IMG/VR virus record: IMGVR_UViG_3300023184_000617
Span: 1 to 20,485 of that record
Reading direction: 5' to 3' (one strand)
Source: a virus
DNA length: 20,485 nucleotides
The position numbers and the translations under genes are program-made. The notes beneath the pieces were generated by a model. That model was not told where the DNA came from. It was given only the letters and a program-made list of their open reading frames with translations, and did no database searches. Below, piece after piece: positions 6,379-12,678 of this stretch; position 1 is the first letter of the stretch, and each line of letters opens with the position of its first letter.

Positions 6379-6927
6379 ATGAAAAAACAAATACTAAAAG
6401 AACTTAACGATATAAAGTATCTTTTTAATTACAGTAGAGGTAAAGTAATTTCTGAACAAGAACAATTTGAATCAGAAGATGCGGATTTTGAAGAAATTGA
6501 TATTGATGATGAAGATGATGAAGATGATGACATTAATTATCTTAAAGGTCAATTTGACGAAGAATATGATTATGTAGATATGAATGATAATAGTGAAATG
6601 TTTCCTTCATTTAGCCCTAATGGTGATATGGACACTAGAACTCCTGAAGAAAGAGAAATGGACAGGAGAGACATAGATATGGACAATAGAACTCCTGAAG
6701 AAATAGAAATGGACAGGAGAGACATAGATATGGAATTTGATGAGGATTTAATTGAAAATAGAGAATTAGAAGTTCCAGTTAAACCTGGCACAAAAACACC
6801 AACCAAACCAAAAAAACCTGGAACTCCGTATAGTCCTAAACCTGGACCAAAGAAAAACCCAAAAGCAAGAAAAGGCGATATGCCTGATTGGTTAAGTTTT
6901 GATGAACTTGGAATTGATTTTGAATAA
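6379..6927 (+). CDS. Very acidic repeat protein with a helical leader
   Basis: 182 residues. The leader (1-28) starts MKKQILKELNDIKYLF and ends GKVISEQE, another hydrophobic-xE-type ending. It is followed by a highly acidic stretch (DIDDEDDEDDD at about 41-53), then two 17-residue repeats beginning MDxRTPEExEMDRRDID (about 84-117). A Pro/Lys-rich basic linker (VKPGTKTPTKPKKPG and on, about 133-168) and a final DMPDWLSFDELGIDFE complete it. Low-complexity acidic proteins of this kind occur as scaffold or core proteins, but that is an inference. The next start lies one base after the stop, and the next product also ends in a GIDF-containing tail. Confidence 0.75.
   Translation: MKKQILKELNDIKYLFNYSRGKVISEQEQFESEDADFEEIDIDDEDDEDDDINYLKGQFDEEYDYVDMNDNSEMFPSFSPNGDMDTRTPEEREMDRRDIDMDNRTPEEIEMDRRDIDMEFDEDLIENRELEVPVKPGTKTPTKPKKPGTPYSPKPGPKKNPKARKGDMPDWLSFDELGIDFE
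6628..6729 (+). repeat. 51-bp tandem duplication in the acidic protein gene
   Basis: Two 51-bp copies, 6628-6678 and 6679-6729, differ at only two positions (act/aat and aga/ata codons) and encode 17-residue repeats. The near identity indicates a recent duplication. Confidence 0.92.
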
Positions 6928-6928
6928 T

Positions 6929-8173
6929 ATGAAAAAAAATACAAATAGATTATACACGGAAGGCATTTCCAAAAAAGACTTATTAAGACTTATGGAAGCA
7001 CCTATTGACTACGAAGGACCTGAAAGAATGGCTGGAGATGTTGAGAGAAAAATTACAGGAAAAGAAACCCCGTATCATGGATTCCCTGCAATTCCAAATA
7101 TGGATAGAGACTTTATTGAGTTAATATCTTCAAAAAGATTCAAGGACTCAGTTGATAAAGTTAGAACGGCAATGGGGGACACAAGAACAATCCAAGGATC
7201 AAATGCACTTATGCAATTGATGGGAACAGTTGGTCAGGCAATGCAAAAACTTGTAATGATACAATCACAAAATAAAGAGGTACTTGAAAACTTAGCGATT
7301 GAACTTGTTAGAAATGAGTTAGGTATTCCTGATGATGCAATGCAATTCAAAGCCGAACTTGTGGGGCAACCTATGGGAGCGGCAGAAGGGATGCAAAGTG
7401 AGCCTGAAATGCCAAGTGAAGAAGAGGTTGAAGAATTAATGGGTGATATGGAAAACTTTAATTTGGAAAGAGAAAAAAGAAGATTCATTAATTCACTTAT
7501 TCAAGGTGCGGCTTTTAAAGGAGGACACATGTATAATCTTGTTAAAAATGAGATCAATGATATTAATCCACAACTTATGAACCTATATGCTGTCACACAA
7601 TCTTTAATGGAACATGCATATTGGATATTTCCTAACATGGAAGGAATGGCAGGTGGCGGTGGTGGTCAAATGGGACAATCAGAAGTTGATGAAGAAACAG
7701 ATCCACCAACAGTTAAAGCTAAGGCGGTTACATTTCCGTTGTTGGTTCACGAATTAGTTAAAGGTGTTTATGAAATATTTGGATCACACGGATTGCCTGA
7801 TGACCCAAGACAACAAGAAATGATATTAAACGCTGAAGACACTTTACCTTCAGAAATTTGGGATTCAAGACTTGGTCCTGTATTTTGGGAAAAGTTTATG
7901 GCATCATATCCCATGGAATTGTTTGATGAAGACAAAAAACATATACAACATTACTTATTTATGCGATTCTCGGCATTAAACGCGGAAGAGTTTATGAGGG
8001 TTGCAAAAATGATTCTTAGTGGAGATCCTAAAGGACAACAATTTATTCAAAGAATGGTTGATGACATTATTAAAGAATTAAAAAATCAAGAATACCGTGA
8101 TGCTATGGGAGATGAGGATGATGACGATGGCGATGATTTGAGTGGGATTGATTTTAGTGATTTGGGACTTTAA
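6929..8173 (+). CDS. 414-residue phage protein, probably structural, with acidic tail
   Basis: I start it at the ATG at 6929, one base after the previous stop; earlier TTG/ATG codons at 6899-6902 would overlap that gene by 26-29 bases. The first residues (TNRLYTEGISKKDLLRLMEAPID) contain a hydrophobic helix ending LMEAP, like the other leaders. The body is mostly helical, rich in Met, Glu and Gln, with a GGGGG-type loop (AGGGGGQMG, about residue 240-250) and conserved-looking segments such as FPLLVHELVKGVYEIFG and SRLGPVFWEKF. The tail is GDEDDDDGDDLSGIDFSDLGL. No catalytic motif, signal peptide or membrane helix is present. I believe similar proteins occur in large uncultured phages, but I cannot name a family. 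A terminator overlaps its stop. Confidence 0.8.
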   Translation: MKKNTNRLYTEGISKKDLLRLMEAPIDYEGPERMAGDVERKITGKETPYHGFPAIPNMDRDFIELISSKRFKDSVDKVRTAMGDTRTIQGSNALMQLMGTVGQAMQKLVMIQSQNKEVLENLAIELVRNELGIPDDAMQFKAELVGQPMGAAEGMQSEPEMPSEEEVEELMGDMENFNLEREKRRFINSLIQGAAFKGGHMYNLVKNEINDINPQLMNLYAVTQSLMEHAYWIFPNMEGMAGGGGGQMGQSEVDEETDPPTVKAKAVTFPLLVHELVKGVYEIFGSHGLPDDPRQQEMILNAEDTLPSEIWDSRLGPVFWEKFMASYPMELFDEDKKHIQHYLFMRFSALNAEEFMRVAKMILSGDPKGQQFIQRMVDDIIKELKNQEYRDAMGDEDDDDGDDLSGIDFSDLGL

Positions 8174-8190
8174 TAAGTCCCATTTTTTTT
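8163..8190 (+). terminator. Rho-independent terminator overlapping a stop codon
   Basis: TGGGACTT (8163-8170) pairs with AAGTCCCA (8175-8182) around a 4-base loop that contains part of the TAA stop, followed by eight or more T. It closes the 6379-8173 pair. Confidence 0.9.
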
Positions 8191-8222
8191 TATGAGGAAT
8201 TTTTTTCCTATAATTATTAAAA

Positions 8223-8528
8223 ATGTTAGTTATGAAAAATATTGATTGTGAAATATACATAAAACAACTTATTACTTTTTTTGAAACTAACCCAGGTGAT
8301 TTAATGGAACTGATTGGGGATGTTCAAAAAGAAGACTTTTATAAGAAGTTAAGGGAAAAATGTGAAAAAAATTATGATGATGGTATAGACCATATTATAA
8401 ATAGACAACAAATGATTAATATAATTATGGAATTAAAAATTCCCGAACTATTTGAAACCCCAAACCCTAAGTCAGTTGTGGAAGGGTATATTCAAAAAAC
8501 AAAGTGGGGTAAAATAATTTTAAATTAA
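8223..8528 (+). CDS. Conserved-looking small phage protein
   Basis: 101 residues from 8223; the Met at 8232 (MKNIDCEIYIKQL) is an equally good start. The product is helical and charged: a segment FFETNPGDLMELIGDVQKEDFYKKLREKC, then NRQQMINIIMELKIPELF, and a C-terminal TKWGKIILN. I recall small phage proteins with a similar NPxxL...FxxKhR...Q..hhxIhhEL...G.IxLN arrangement, but know no function. It stands alone between a terminator and the DUF932 promoter; no clear promoter is seen in the AT-rich 50 bases before it. Confidence 0.7.
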   Translation: MLVMKNIDCEIYIKQLITFFETNPGDLMELIGDVQKEDFYKKLREKCEKNYDDGIDHIINRQQMINIIMELKIPELFETPNPKSVVEGYIQKTKWGKIILN

Positions 8529-8542
8529 TTTTTTAAAAAGTT

Positions 8543-8571
8543 TTGTATTTAATAAAAAACGCATATCTTTG
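8543..8571 (+). promoter_or_regulatory. Bacteroidota-type promoter for the DUF932 unit
   Basis: TTG at 8543-8545 (within TTTTG) and TATCTTTG at 8564-8571, 18 bases apart, fit the TTG / TAnnTTTG consensus with slightly short spacing. The first ATG downstream is the small gene at 8595. Confidence 0.58.
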
Positions 8572-8594
8572 TAATGTGATAAACGAGAAACAAA

Positions 8595-8717
8595 ATGAAA
8601 ACAATAGAACTTACTATGATGGAAATATGGCAGGCAACTAGACCCATCGTGCAAAAAAGTAAGAAATCCTACACTCGTAAAACCAAACACAAAAACAAAG
8701 AAAATAATAAACTATGA
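8595..8717 (+). CDS. 40-residue basic protein coupled to DUF932
   Basis: ATG at 8595 opens a 40-codon frame whose TGA (8715-8717) overlaps the ATG of the DUF932 gene at 8714 (ATGA). The product begins MKTIELTMMEIWQATRP and ends with a run of Lys, Thr and Asn (about a third Lys/Arg). It lies 24 bases after a good host-type promoter, and the overlap suggests its translation is coupled to that of DUF932. It could be a leader peptide or a small nucleic-acid-binding protein; there is no similarity to judge by. Confidence 0.55.
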   Translation: MKTIELTMMEIWQATRPIVQKSKKSYTRKTKHKNKENNKL

Positions 8718-9472
8718 TATACACACCAGAATTAATTAAATCAATTGCACCGGCAGTTTTCGCAACATCACCATCTTCTAAAATGACGAACAAGTATGAG
8801 TTCGTACCAACCAACGAAGTGATGGAGATTTTTGACCGCGAAGGTTGGAAACTATCGTCTGTAAAACAAACAGGTAGAGGCATTCATTCAATGCACGAAT
8901 TAAAATACCGAAACAGCGAACTACCAAAAGTTGGGGACACAGTTGTTGAGGCGATCGTTAGAAACTCTCACGATGGAACGGCAACATTCTCTATGGGAGC
9001 AGGGTTATTCCGATTAGTATGTTCAAACGGACTTACGGTTCCTACATCAGTGGCAGAACGATTCTCAATTCGACACAATCACTTCTCATTCGACGATGTT
9101 CGAGGTTTGGCTGAGGATTTCTCTAAGAAACTCCCAAGAATTGAGGAATCTGTTACTCGAATGATGGAAAAAGAGTTAACTGAAAAAGAAAAACTTCGAT
9201 TGATCAAAGAGGCAGTTAAGATCCGTTGGGCGGTTGGAAATGGACCTGAGTCTATTGACATTACAGACCTTCTAACACCGTTTCGACCTGAGGATGAGGG
9301 AAGTGATCTTTGGACTGTGTTTAATGTGATCCAAGAGAAAATGACTCGAGGAGGATTTACTTACAAAACTCCAAGAGGAAGACAAACAACTCTTCGTGGG
9401 ATTAAGAGTATCCAAACCACAAATCGTTTAAATACTAAACTTTGGGAGGCAGCGGAATTAATGTTGGTTTAA
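8714..9472 (+). CDS. DUF932 family protein
   Basis: 252 residues. The pattern of the DUF932 / phage-plasmid-like (TIGR03299-type) family is clear: an N-terminal TSPSSKMTNKYEFVPTNEV segment, HSMHELKYRN, HDGTATFSMGAGLFRLVCSNGL near the middle, FSIRHNH, and a C-terminal TPRGRQTTLRGIKSI. These proteins occur on phages and plasmids; their function is unresolved. Base and codon use differ from the neighbours: by my count 13 of 18 Arg codons are CGN, mostly CGA, while nearby genes use mainly AGA. This may mean recent transfer or selection for high expression. It has a host-type promoter and a strong terminator, forming a unit with the 40-residue gene. Confidence 0.9.
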   Translation: MIYTPELIKSIAPAVFATSPSSKMTNKYEFVPTNEVMEIFDREGWKLSSVKQTGRGIHSMHELKYRNSELPKVGDTVVEAIVRNSHDGTATFSMGAGLFRLVCSNGLTVPTSVAERFSIRHNHFSFDDVRGLAEDFSKKLPRIEESVTRMMEKELTEKEKLRLIKEAVKIRWAVGNGPESIDITDLLTPFRPEDEGSDLWTVFNVIQEKMTRGGFTYKTPRGRQTTLRGIKSIQTTNRLNTKLWEAAELMLV

Positions 9473-9478
9473 AACTAT

Positions 9479-9503
9479 GGGGGTGAAATGCCCCCTTTTT
9501 TAT
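9479..9503 (+). terminator. Rho-independent terminator after DUF932
   Basis: GGGGG (9479-9483) pairs with CCCCC (9491-9495) around a 7-base loop and runs into TTTTTT. An in-frame ATG at 9477 would put this hairpin inside the next gene, so I start that gene at 9507. Confidence 0.9.
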
Positions 9504-9506
9504 ATT

Positions 9507-9851
9507 ATGGAAAAATTTAAACACGAAGAACAATTTTTAAAAAATTTAACTGAAAGAACCAAAGAGATGTTCTCAATTATGGGATTAACTGATGGTCACA
9601 ATTTATCACCATCAGAATTAAAAAACAGACCTAAGTTTACCGAGTATTTTTCTGATTCAGTACAATTTTCCGATGGAATTAGTAACTCAGAATCGATTTA
9701 TGTGTATGATGAAAACATTTACATATATTTATCTAAAAGTGATCCGATGATCTCTTCTTTTTCTTGTAAAATTTATTATCCTATAAGAAAGAAAAAAGAT
9801 GTTGAATTTTTTATATTAAACTTAAAAAAAATGAAAAAAAATGGAAATTAA
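9507..9851 (+). CDS. Small protein of unknown function upstream of thioredoxin
   Basis: 114 residues starting MEKFKHEEQFLKNLTERTKEMF, taking the ATG at 9507 because the earlier in-frame ATG at 9477 lies in the terminator hairpin. A helical N-terminus is followed by a beta-rich part (YVYDENIYIYLSKSD, then CKIYYPIRKKKDVEFFIL) and a Lys/Asn tail. No family is recognised. The end overlaps the thioredoxin start by 11 bases, so the two are translated from one message. No promoter is clear behind the terminator. Confidence 0.68.
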   Translation: MEKFKHEEQFLKNLTERTKEMFSIMGLTDGHNLSPSELKNRPKFTEYFSDSVQFSDGISNSESIYVYDENIYIYLSKSDPMISSFSCKIYYPIRKKKDVEFFILNLKKMKKNGN

Positions 9852-10155
9852 TAGTGTTGAATTACAACAAAAAATTAATCAAGGAGAAAAGTTAATGGTT
9901 GAATTTTGGGCAGAATGGTGTGGTCCATGTAAAATGATGAAACCAATCTTTGAAAAAGTTGCGTCCTCAAACCAATCAGATGTTAAAATGTACACATTAA
10001 ATATTGATAACAATCATGAGATTGCGGTTTCTTTAGGTGTTAGAAGTATACCTACGATTAAAATGTTTAACTCAGGTCAGGTGGTTCAAACTAAAGTTGG
10101 TTTTATTAATGAATCTCAAATAAATCTATTAGTAACAGAATTAATCAATGGATAA
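9841..10155 (+). CDS. trxA: Thioredoxin
   Basis: 104 residues, the length of classical thioredoxin. The active site W26-C-G-P-C30 lies in VEFWAEWCGPCKMMKP, and the cis-Pro loop is S-I-P71-T. The order (beta strand, WCGPC helix, NIDNNHEIAVSLGVRSIPT, final GFINESQI) is canonical. Thioredoxin reduces protein disulfides; in phages it usually serves ribonucleotide reductase or acts as a polymerase processivity factor. It overlaps the glutaredoxin gene by eight bases, so the two redox proteins are co-produced. No reductase gene is in the window, so the phage would rely on the host thioredoxin reductase or on one encoded elsewhere. Confidence 0.95.
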   Translation: MEINSVELQQKINQGEKLMVEFWAEWCGPCKMMKPIFEKVASSNQSDVKMYTLNIDNNHEIAVSLGVRSIPTIKMFNSGQVVQTKVGFINESQINLLVTELING

Positions 10156-10435
10156 ATTAGCAATACTTTTTACAATGAAAAGTTGTCCCCATTGTCAAGA
10201 TTTTAAAAAAATGCTTGATGAGGCAGAATTAGATTATATTGAAAGAGACATTTACGAATATGAGGAAGAATATAATCTGTTTGTTGAGGCAACTGATAAT
10301 GAATTTGTTCCCGCATTTATGTTGATTGAAAATCCTGAAAGCAAAAAACCGTTAACTGAGTTATTTGCTCCTGACCGAGATTTTGAAGACATTGATCAAG
10401 GACTTAACATAATTAAAGAATTTTACGAAAGATAA
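10148..10435 (+). CDS. Glutaredoxin-like protein
   Basis: 95 residues. The N-terminus AILFTMKSCPHCQDFKKML carries the dithiol motif C13-P-H-C16 directly after the first strand, as in glutaredoxin and NrdH. The cis-Pro is in EFVPAFMLI (P55). Between them an acidic helix (YEYEEEYNLFVEA) replaces the more usual basic helix. The C-terminus is a helix (GLNIIKEFYER). The likely role is to reduce ribonucleotide reductase or other disulfides. The CPHC site differs from the CPYC of classic glutaredoxin. It lies downstream of, and overlaps, thioredoxin, and ends in a bidirectional terminator. Confidence 0.86.
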   Translation: MDKLAILFTMKSCPHCQDFKKMLDEAELDYIERDIYEYEEEYNLFVEATDNEFVPAFMLIENPESKKPLTELFAPDRDFEDIDQGLNIIKEFYER

Positions 10436-10436
10436 C

Positions 10437-10465
10437 AAAACCCCCTCTTAACGGAGGGGTTTTTT
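10437..10465. terminator. Bidirectional terminator between convergent genes
   Basis: CCCCTC (10442-10447) pairs with GAGGGG (10454-10459) around a 6-base loop, with AAAA before and TTTTTT after. It can stop transcription of the redox genes on the plus strand and of the gene 10464-11159 on the minus strand. Confidence 0.88.
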
Positions 10466-11159
10466 ATAATAATACTATATCTTTTAGTCTATCTTGAATC
10501 AAGTATGGTTTATTTAATGATTGATCTACTATATCATTTGTAAAGTTATAATCAGACAGTCTTTCTTTAAACTCGGATAGATCCATATCAAAACAATCTA
10601 AAACAAGACTTTCAATAGTTTGTTTTGGGATCTGAGAATCACAAACCACTTTAATTTTATAATCCTCATCTTCATTTAGTTCACTTGAATATCTAAAAGA
10701 TAATTTATCCACACCCAACAAAGAATACATTTGATTAAAGATATAATGTGAGTAATAGAATATTCCTCTACCACATCCTAAACTGTGACCATAAGGAAAC
10801 TCTGATGAAATGTTTATTTCTAACATTGGTTCATATTCTGTAACATATAATGACTTATTAACTGTGATCCATGTTTTTGAAACATCTATGATTTCTTGAT
10901 CGTATTTAATTATGTCAATAATGTTAATGTCTTCTTTCTTAAGTGAATTAAATAACTCTTTGTTTAATTCAATGAATTCAGTTTTTAGTTCATTTAAATC
11001 CAACACTTCTTTACTCGTTGTTTGGCCATTTACGACCACAAAGGTTTCACAATCTGTTACTTGGATTACTGTGTTGTCCTTCTTATCAAATTTAGAAAGG
11101 ATGTAGTCGGCAAATAGATTCACAAAGTATCTTCGTGTGTTTTTTTCTAATTTTCTCAT
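10464..11159 (-). CDS. Protein of unknown function (minus-strand island)
   Basis: 231 residues, starting MRKLEKNTRRYFVNLFADYIL. A segment TDCETFVVVNGQTTSKEVLDL loosely recalls the N-terminal strands of S-adenosylmethionine synthetase, but the downstream motifs of that enzyme are missing. A middle segment is FPYGHSLGCGRGIFYYSHYIFNQM, with Gly and Cys in a probable turn, and the rest is acidic and helical. No signal or membrane helix is visible. It is the last gene of the minus-strand island 10464-12571, 49 bases downstream of the next gene's stop, and ends at the bidirectional terminator. Confidence 0.78.
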   Translation of the reverse strand: MRKLEKNTRRYFVNLFADYILSKFDKKDNTVIQVTDCETFVVVNGQTTSKEVLDLNELKTEFIELNKELFNSLKKEDINIIDIIKYDQEIIDVSKTWITVNKSLYVTEYEPMLEINISSEFPYGHSLGCGRGIFYYSHYIFNQMYSLLGVDKLSFRYSSELNEDEDYKIKVVCDSQIPKQTIESLVLDCFDMDLSEFKERLSDYNFTNDIVDQSLNKPYLIQDRLKDIVLL

Positions 11160-11200
11160 ATTTTTTATTTTTATAATTAATATGAGTTTTATTTGGATTT

Positions 11201-11207
11201 ATAAATA
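11201..11207 (-). promoter_or_regulatory. TATTTAT motif upstream of gene 10464-11159
   Basis: On the minus strand TATTTATAAATC lies 41 bases before the ATG at 11159. It is further from the start than most copies and is the weakest of the set. Confidence 0.25.
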
Positions 11208-11208
11208 G

Positions 11209-12339
11209 TTAGATATAATCATCAAACATTTCGTTTATATATTTTTGAGTTGTGGACCAATCTGGATAATCAGGAGTGTAAAAATCTATACATTCATAAT
11301 CTTGATCGTAGATTAGTTGTTTCATCAAAGTAGTATAACTACCAAAATAGTCTAAATATGAATCTGAATATGATTGACCTTTATTGTTTTCTAAAAATAA
11401 AGTGATGTTTCCAACAAAATCTCTAATTTTAATATAATTTAAGTATGTGGTTACTTTTTTACCATCCGATTTGGTAGTTTCTTTTGGTACTTCATCAATT
11501 TTTCCTTCAAAGTATTCATTTAAACCATCATATACTAATTCATATATTTCATTTTCATATGCAGAATTATAAGCGTTCCAATAAATATTTTTTAATTCTT
11601 GACCTAACTCACTTAAATCATTTTCACATAGTTCGTTTATTGCGTCGGAATCTTTAATTAATTCATTTAAGTCTTCAGCTTGAATTTTAAAATAACCTTC
11701 AGTTCCCTGTTCTTCTGATAAACTTTCAAAAAAATCAGAGCTATAATCCTCTAAAGATAATTCAACATTACCAATTTCTTTAAAAATGGCATCTTTTAAA
11801 TTAATGGTATTTTTTTCATTTAAATCGTCAATAACATCAGATGGTTTTGTATCAACATCAAAATACCAATCGTGACCTAAACCATCTTCACTAAATATTT
11901 GTTTTGCAACATCTTCAGGAGAACTATCACGACGAGAGGAACCGCAGAAAAAAGACGCTAATTCATCTCTATCATTACCTAAATATAGATAGAACCCATC
12001 AGGTCTAATTTGAACATCAGTTAAAAGGTTGCTTGTAATATATTTAACGGTATCTTCGTAGTTATATTCTAAACCATGTAGTAGATAATTATTCGTAAAC
12101 TCTTCTGGAACAGAATTATAGTCTAAATTATCCATAATACCATTCTCAACCAAATAATCAAACAACTCATTGCTAAAATCATCAGGAGGAATTTCTCTTA
12201 AATCAAGTTCCTCTAAAAGATTATACTTTTTCATGAATTTAAAAAAGGTAATAAGGTCATTAAAATACGGTCTAATGTCCTCATCAAATTCTCCGTCATT
12301 GAAGCTATTTCTTAAATCTTGTGCTCTTTCTAAACTCAT
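11209..12339 (-). CDS. Large acidic protein of unknown function (minus-strand island)
   Basis: 376 residues, strongly acidic (many Asp, Glu, Tyr and Asn) and mostly helical. It starts MSLERAQDLRNSFNDGEFDE and has no leader of the kind seen on plus-strand genes. Recognisable sub-patterns are few: a short FFCGSSRRD segment with one Cys near residue 130, and several repeated-looking acidic helices (SNELFDYLVENGIMDNL, NYEDTVKYITSNLL). The C-terminus ends in NEMFDDYI. No catalytic motif, signal peptide or membrane helix. Acidity of this kind is common in DNA-mimic and structural core proteins, but nothing specific is supported. A TATTTAT motif lies five bases before its ATG, just after a terminator. 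Confidence 0.8.
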   Translation of the reverse strand: MSLERAQDLRNSFNDGEFDEDIRPYFNDLITFFKFMKKYNLLEELDLREIPPDDFSNELFDYLVENGIMDNLDYNSVPEEFTNNYLLHGLEYNYEDTVKYITSNLLTDVQIRPDGFYLYLGNDRDELASFFCGSSRRDSSPEDVAKQIFSEDGLGHDWYFDVDTKPSDVIDDLNEKNTINLKDAIFKEIGNVELSLEDYSSDFFESLSEEQGTEGYFKIQAEDLNELIKDSDAINELCENDLSELGQELKNIYWNAYNSAYENEIYELVYDGLNEYFEGKIDEVPKETTKSDGKKVTTYLNYIKIRDFVGNITLFLENNKGQSYSDSYLDYFGSYTTLMKQLIYDQDYECIDFYTPDYPDWSTTQKYINEMFDDYI

Positions 12340-12344
12340 ATCAA

Positions 12345-12351
12345 ATAAATA
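12345..12351 (-). promoter_or_regulatory. TATTTAT motif before gene 11209-12339
   Basis: On the minus strand GATATTTATTTGAT precedes the ATG at 12339, with TATTTAT ending five bases before it. It sits directly after a terminator, so a promoter is expected here. Confidence 0.4.
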
Positions 12352-12357
12352 TCATAC

Positions 12358-12386
12358 AAAAAAAAAGGTGCCCAATCAGAACACCT
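12358..12386 (-). terminator. Rho-independent terminator on the minus strand
   Basis: Read on the minus strand, AGGTG (12386-12382) pairs with CACCT (12370-12366) around an 11-base loop and runs into a long T tract. It follows the stop of the 53-residue Cys-rich gene. A T run also follows on the plus side. Confidence 0.85.
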
Positions 12387-12409
12387 ATAATTTTTTAGTA
12401 TAACAAAAA

Positions 12410-12571
12410 TTATCTTCTATAATATTTGTTAATGATTTTTTTTACATTCTCTTGCACATTACCTTTTGTTTCAGAAACATTTCCTCCTTGTTGCTGAACT
12501 TGAGTTTGTTGAGGTTGTGATTGAGGTTGTTGGGCCTGTTGATTAGCTTTGTTTTTACATCCGCAACTCAT
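12410..12571 (-). CDS. 53-residue MSCGCK-type Gln-rich small protein
   Basis: On the minus strand an ATG at 12571 opens a 53-codon frame ending at 12410. The product starts MSCGCKNKANQQ with two Cys (3 and 5), continues through a Gln/Pro-rich stretch (about 11-28), and ends QENVKKIINKYYRR, a basic amphipathic helix. It is followed by a terminator and preceded by a TATTTAT motif 30 bases upstream, so it has a complete transcription unit of its own. The CGC start could bind metal. I recall small MSCGCK-type proteins from other large phages but know no function. Confidence 0.65.
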   Translation of the reverse strand: MSCGCKNKANQQAQQPQSQPQQTQVQQQGGNVSETKGNVQENVKKIINKYYRR

Positions 12572-12601
12572 AATAAGTATTTTTAAGTGGTTTATTTATC
12601 T

Positions 12602-12608
12602 ATAAATA
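12602..12608 (-). promoter_or_regulatory. TATTTAT motif before the MSCGCK gene
   Basis: On the minus strand ACTATTTATAGATAAATA lies 30 bases before the ATG at 12571, in the 107-base divergent gap shared with the gene at 12679. No other candidate signal is seen in that gap for this gene. Confidence 0.35.
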
Positions 12609-12665
12609 GTATACAAACAAACTTTAATTCAAAAAAAATAAAAATCAATTATTTTTCTTTTGTTA

Positions 12666-12672
12666 TATTTAT
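12666..12672 (+). promoter_or_regulatory. TATTTAT motif before gene 12679-13893
   Basis: TATTTAT, in the context TTATATTTATAAAAG, ends six bases before the ATG at 12679. The divergent gap therefore carries one copy for each direction. Confidence 0.4.
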
Positions 12673-12678
12673 AAAAGT

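Noticed and set aside
6899-6928. TTG or ATG at 6899-6902 as the start of the 414-residue protein
   Set aside because: These starts overlap the preceding gene by 26-29 bases, whereas the ATG at 6929 follows its stop directly and gives a normal leader.
6570-6944. 124-codon open frame on the minus strand opposite the acidic repeat gene
   Set aside because: It is a Ser/Gly/Phe-rich shadow created by the repetitive Asp/Glu/Pro/Lys coding on the plus strand, without its own signals.
9477-9506. ATG at 9477 as the start of the gene before thioredoxin
   Set aside because: The first ten codons would be the hairpin and T tract of the DUF932 terminator.
10464-11159. Possible S-adenosylmethionine synthetase (CETFVVVNGQTTSKEVLDL)
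   Set aside because: Only one short stretch is similar; the length and later catalytic motifs of MetK are absent, so the match is too weak to name the gene.
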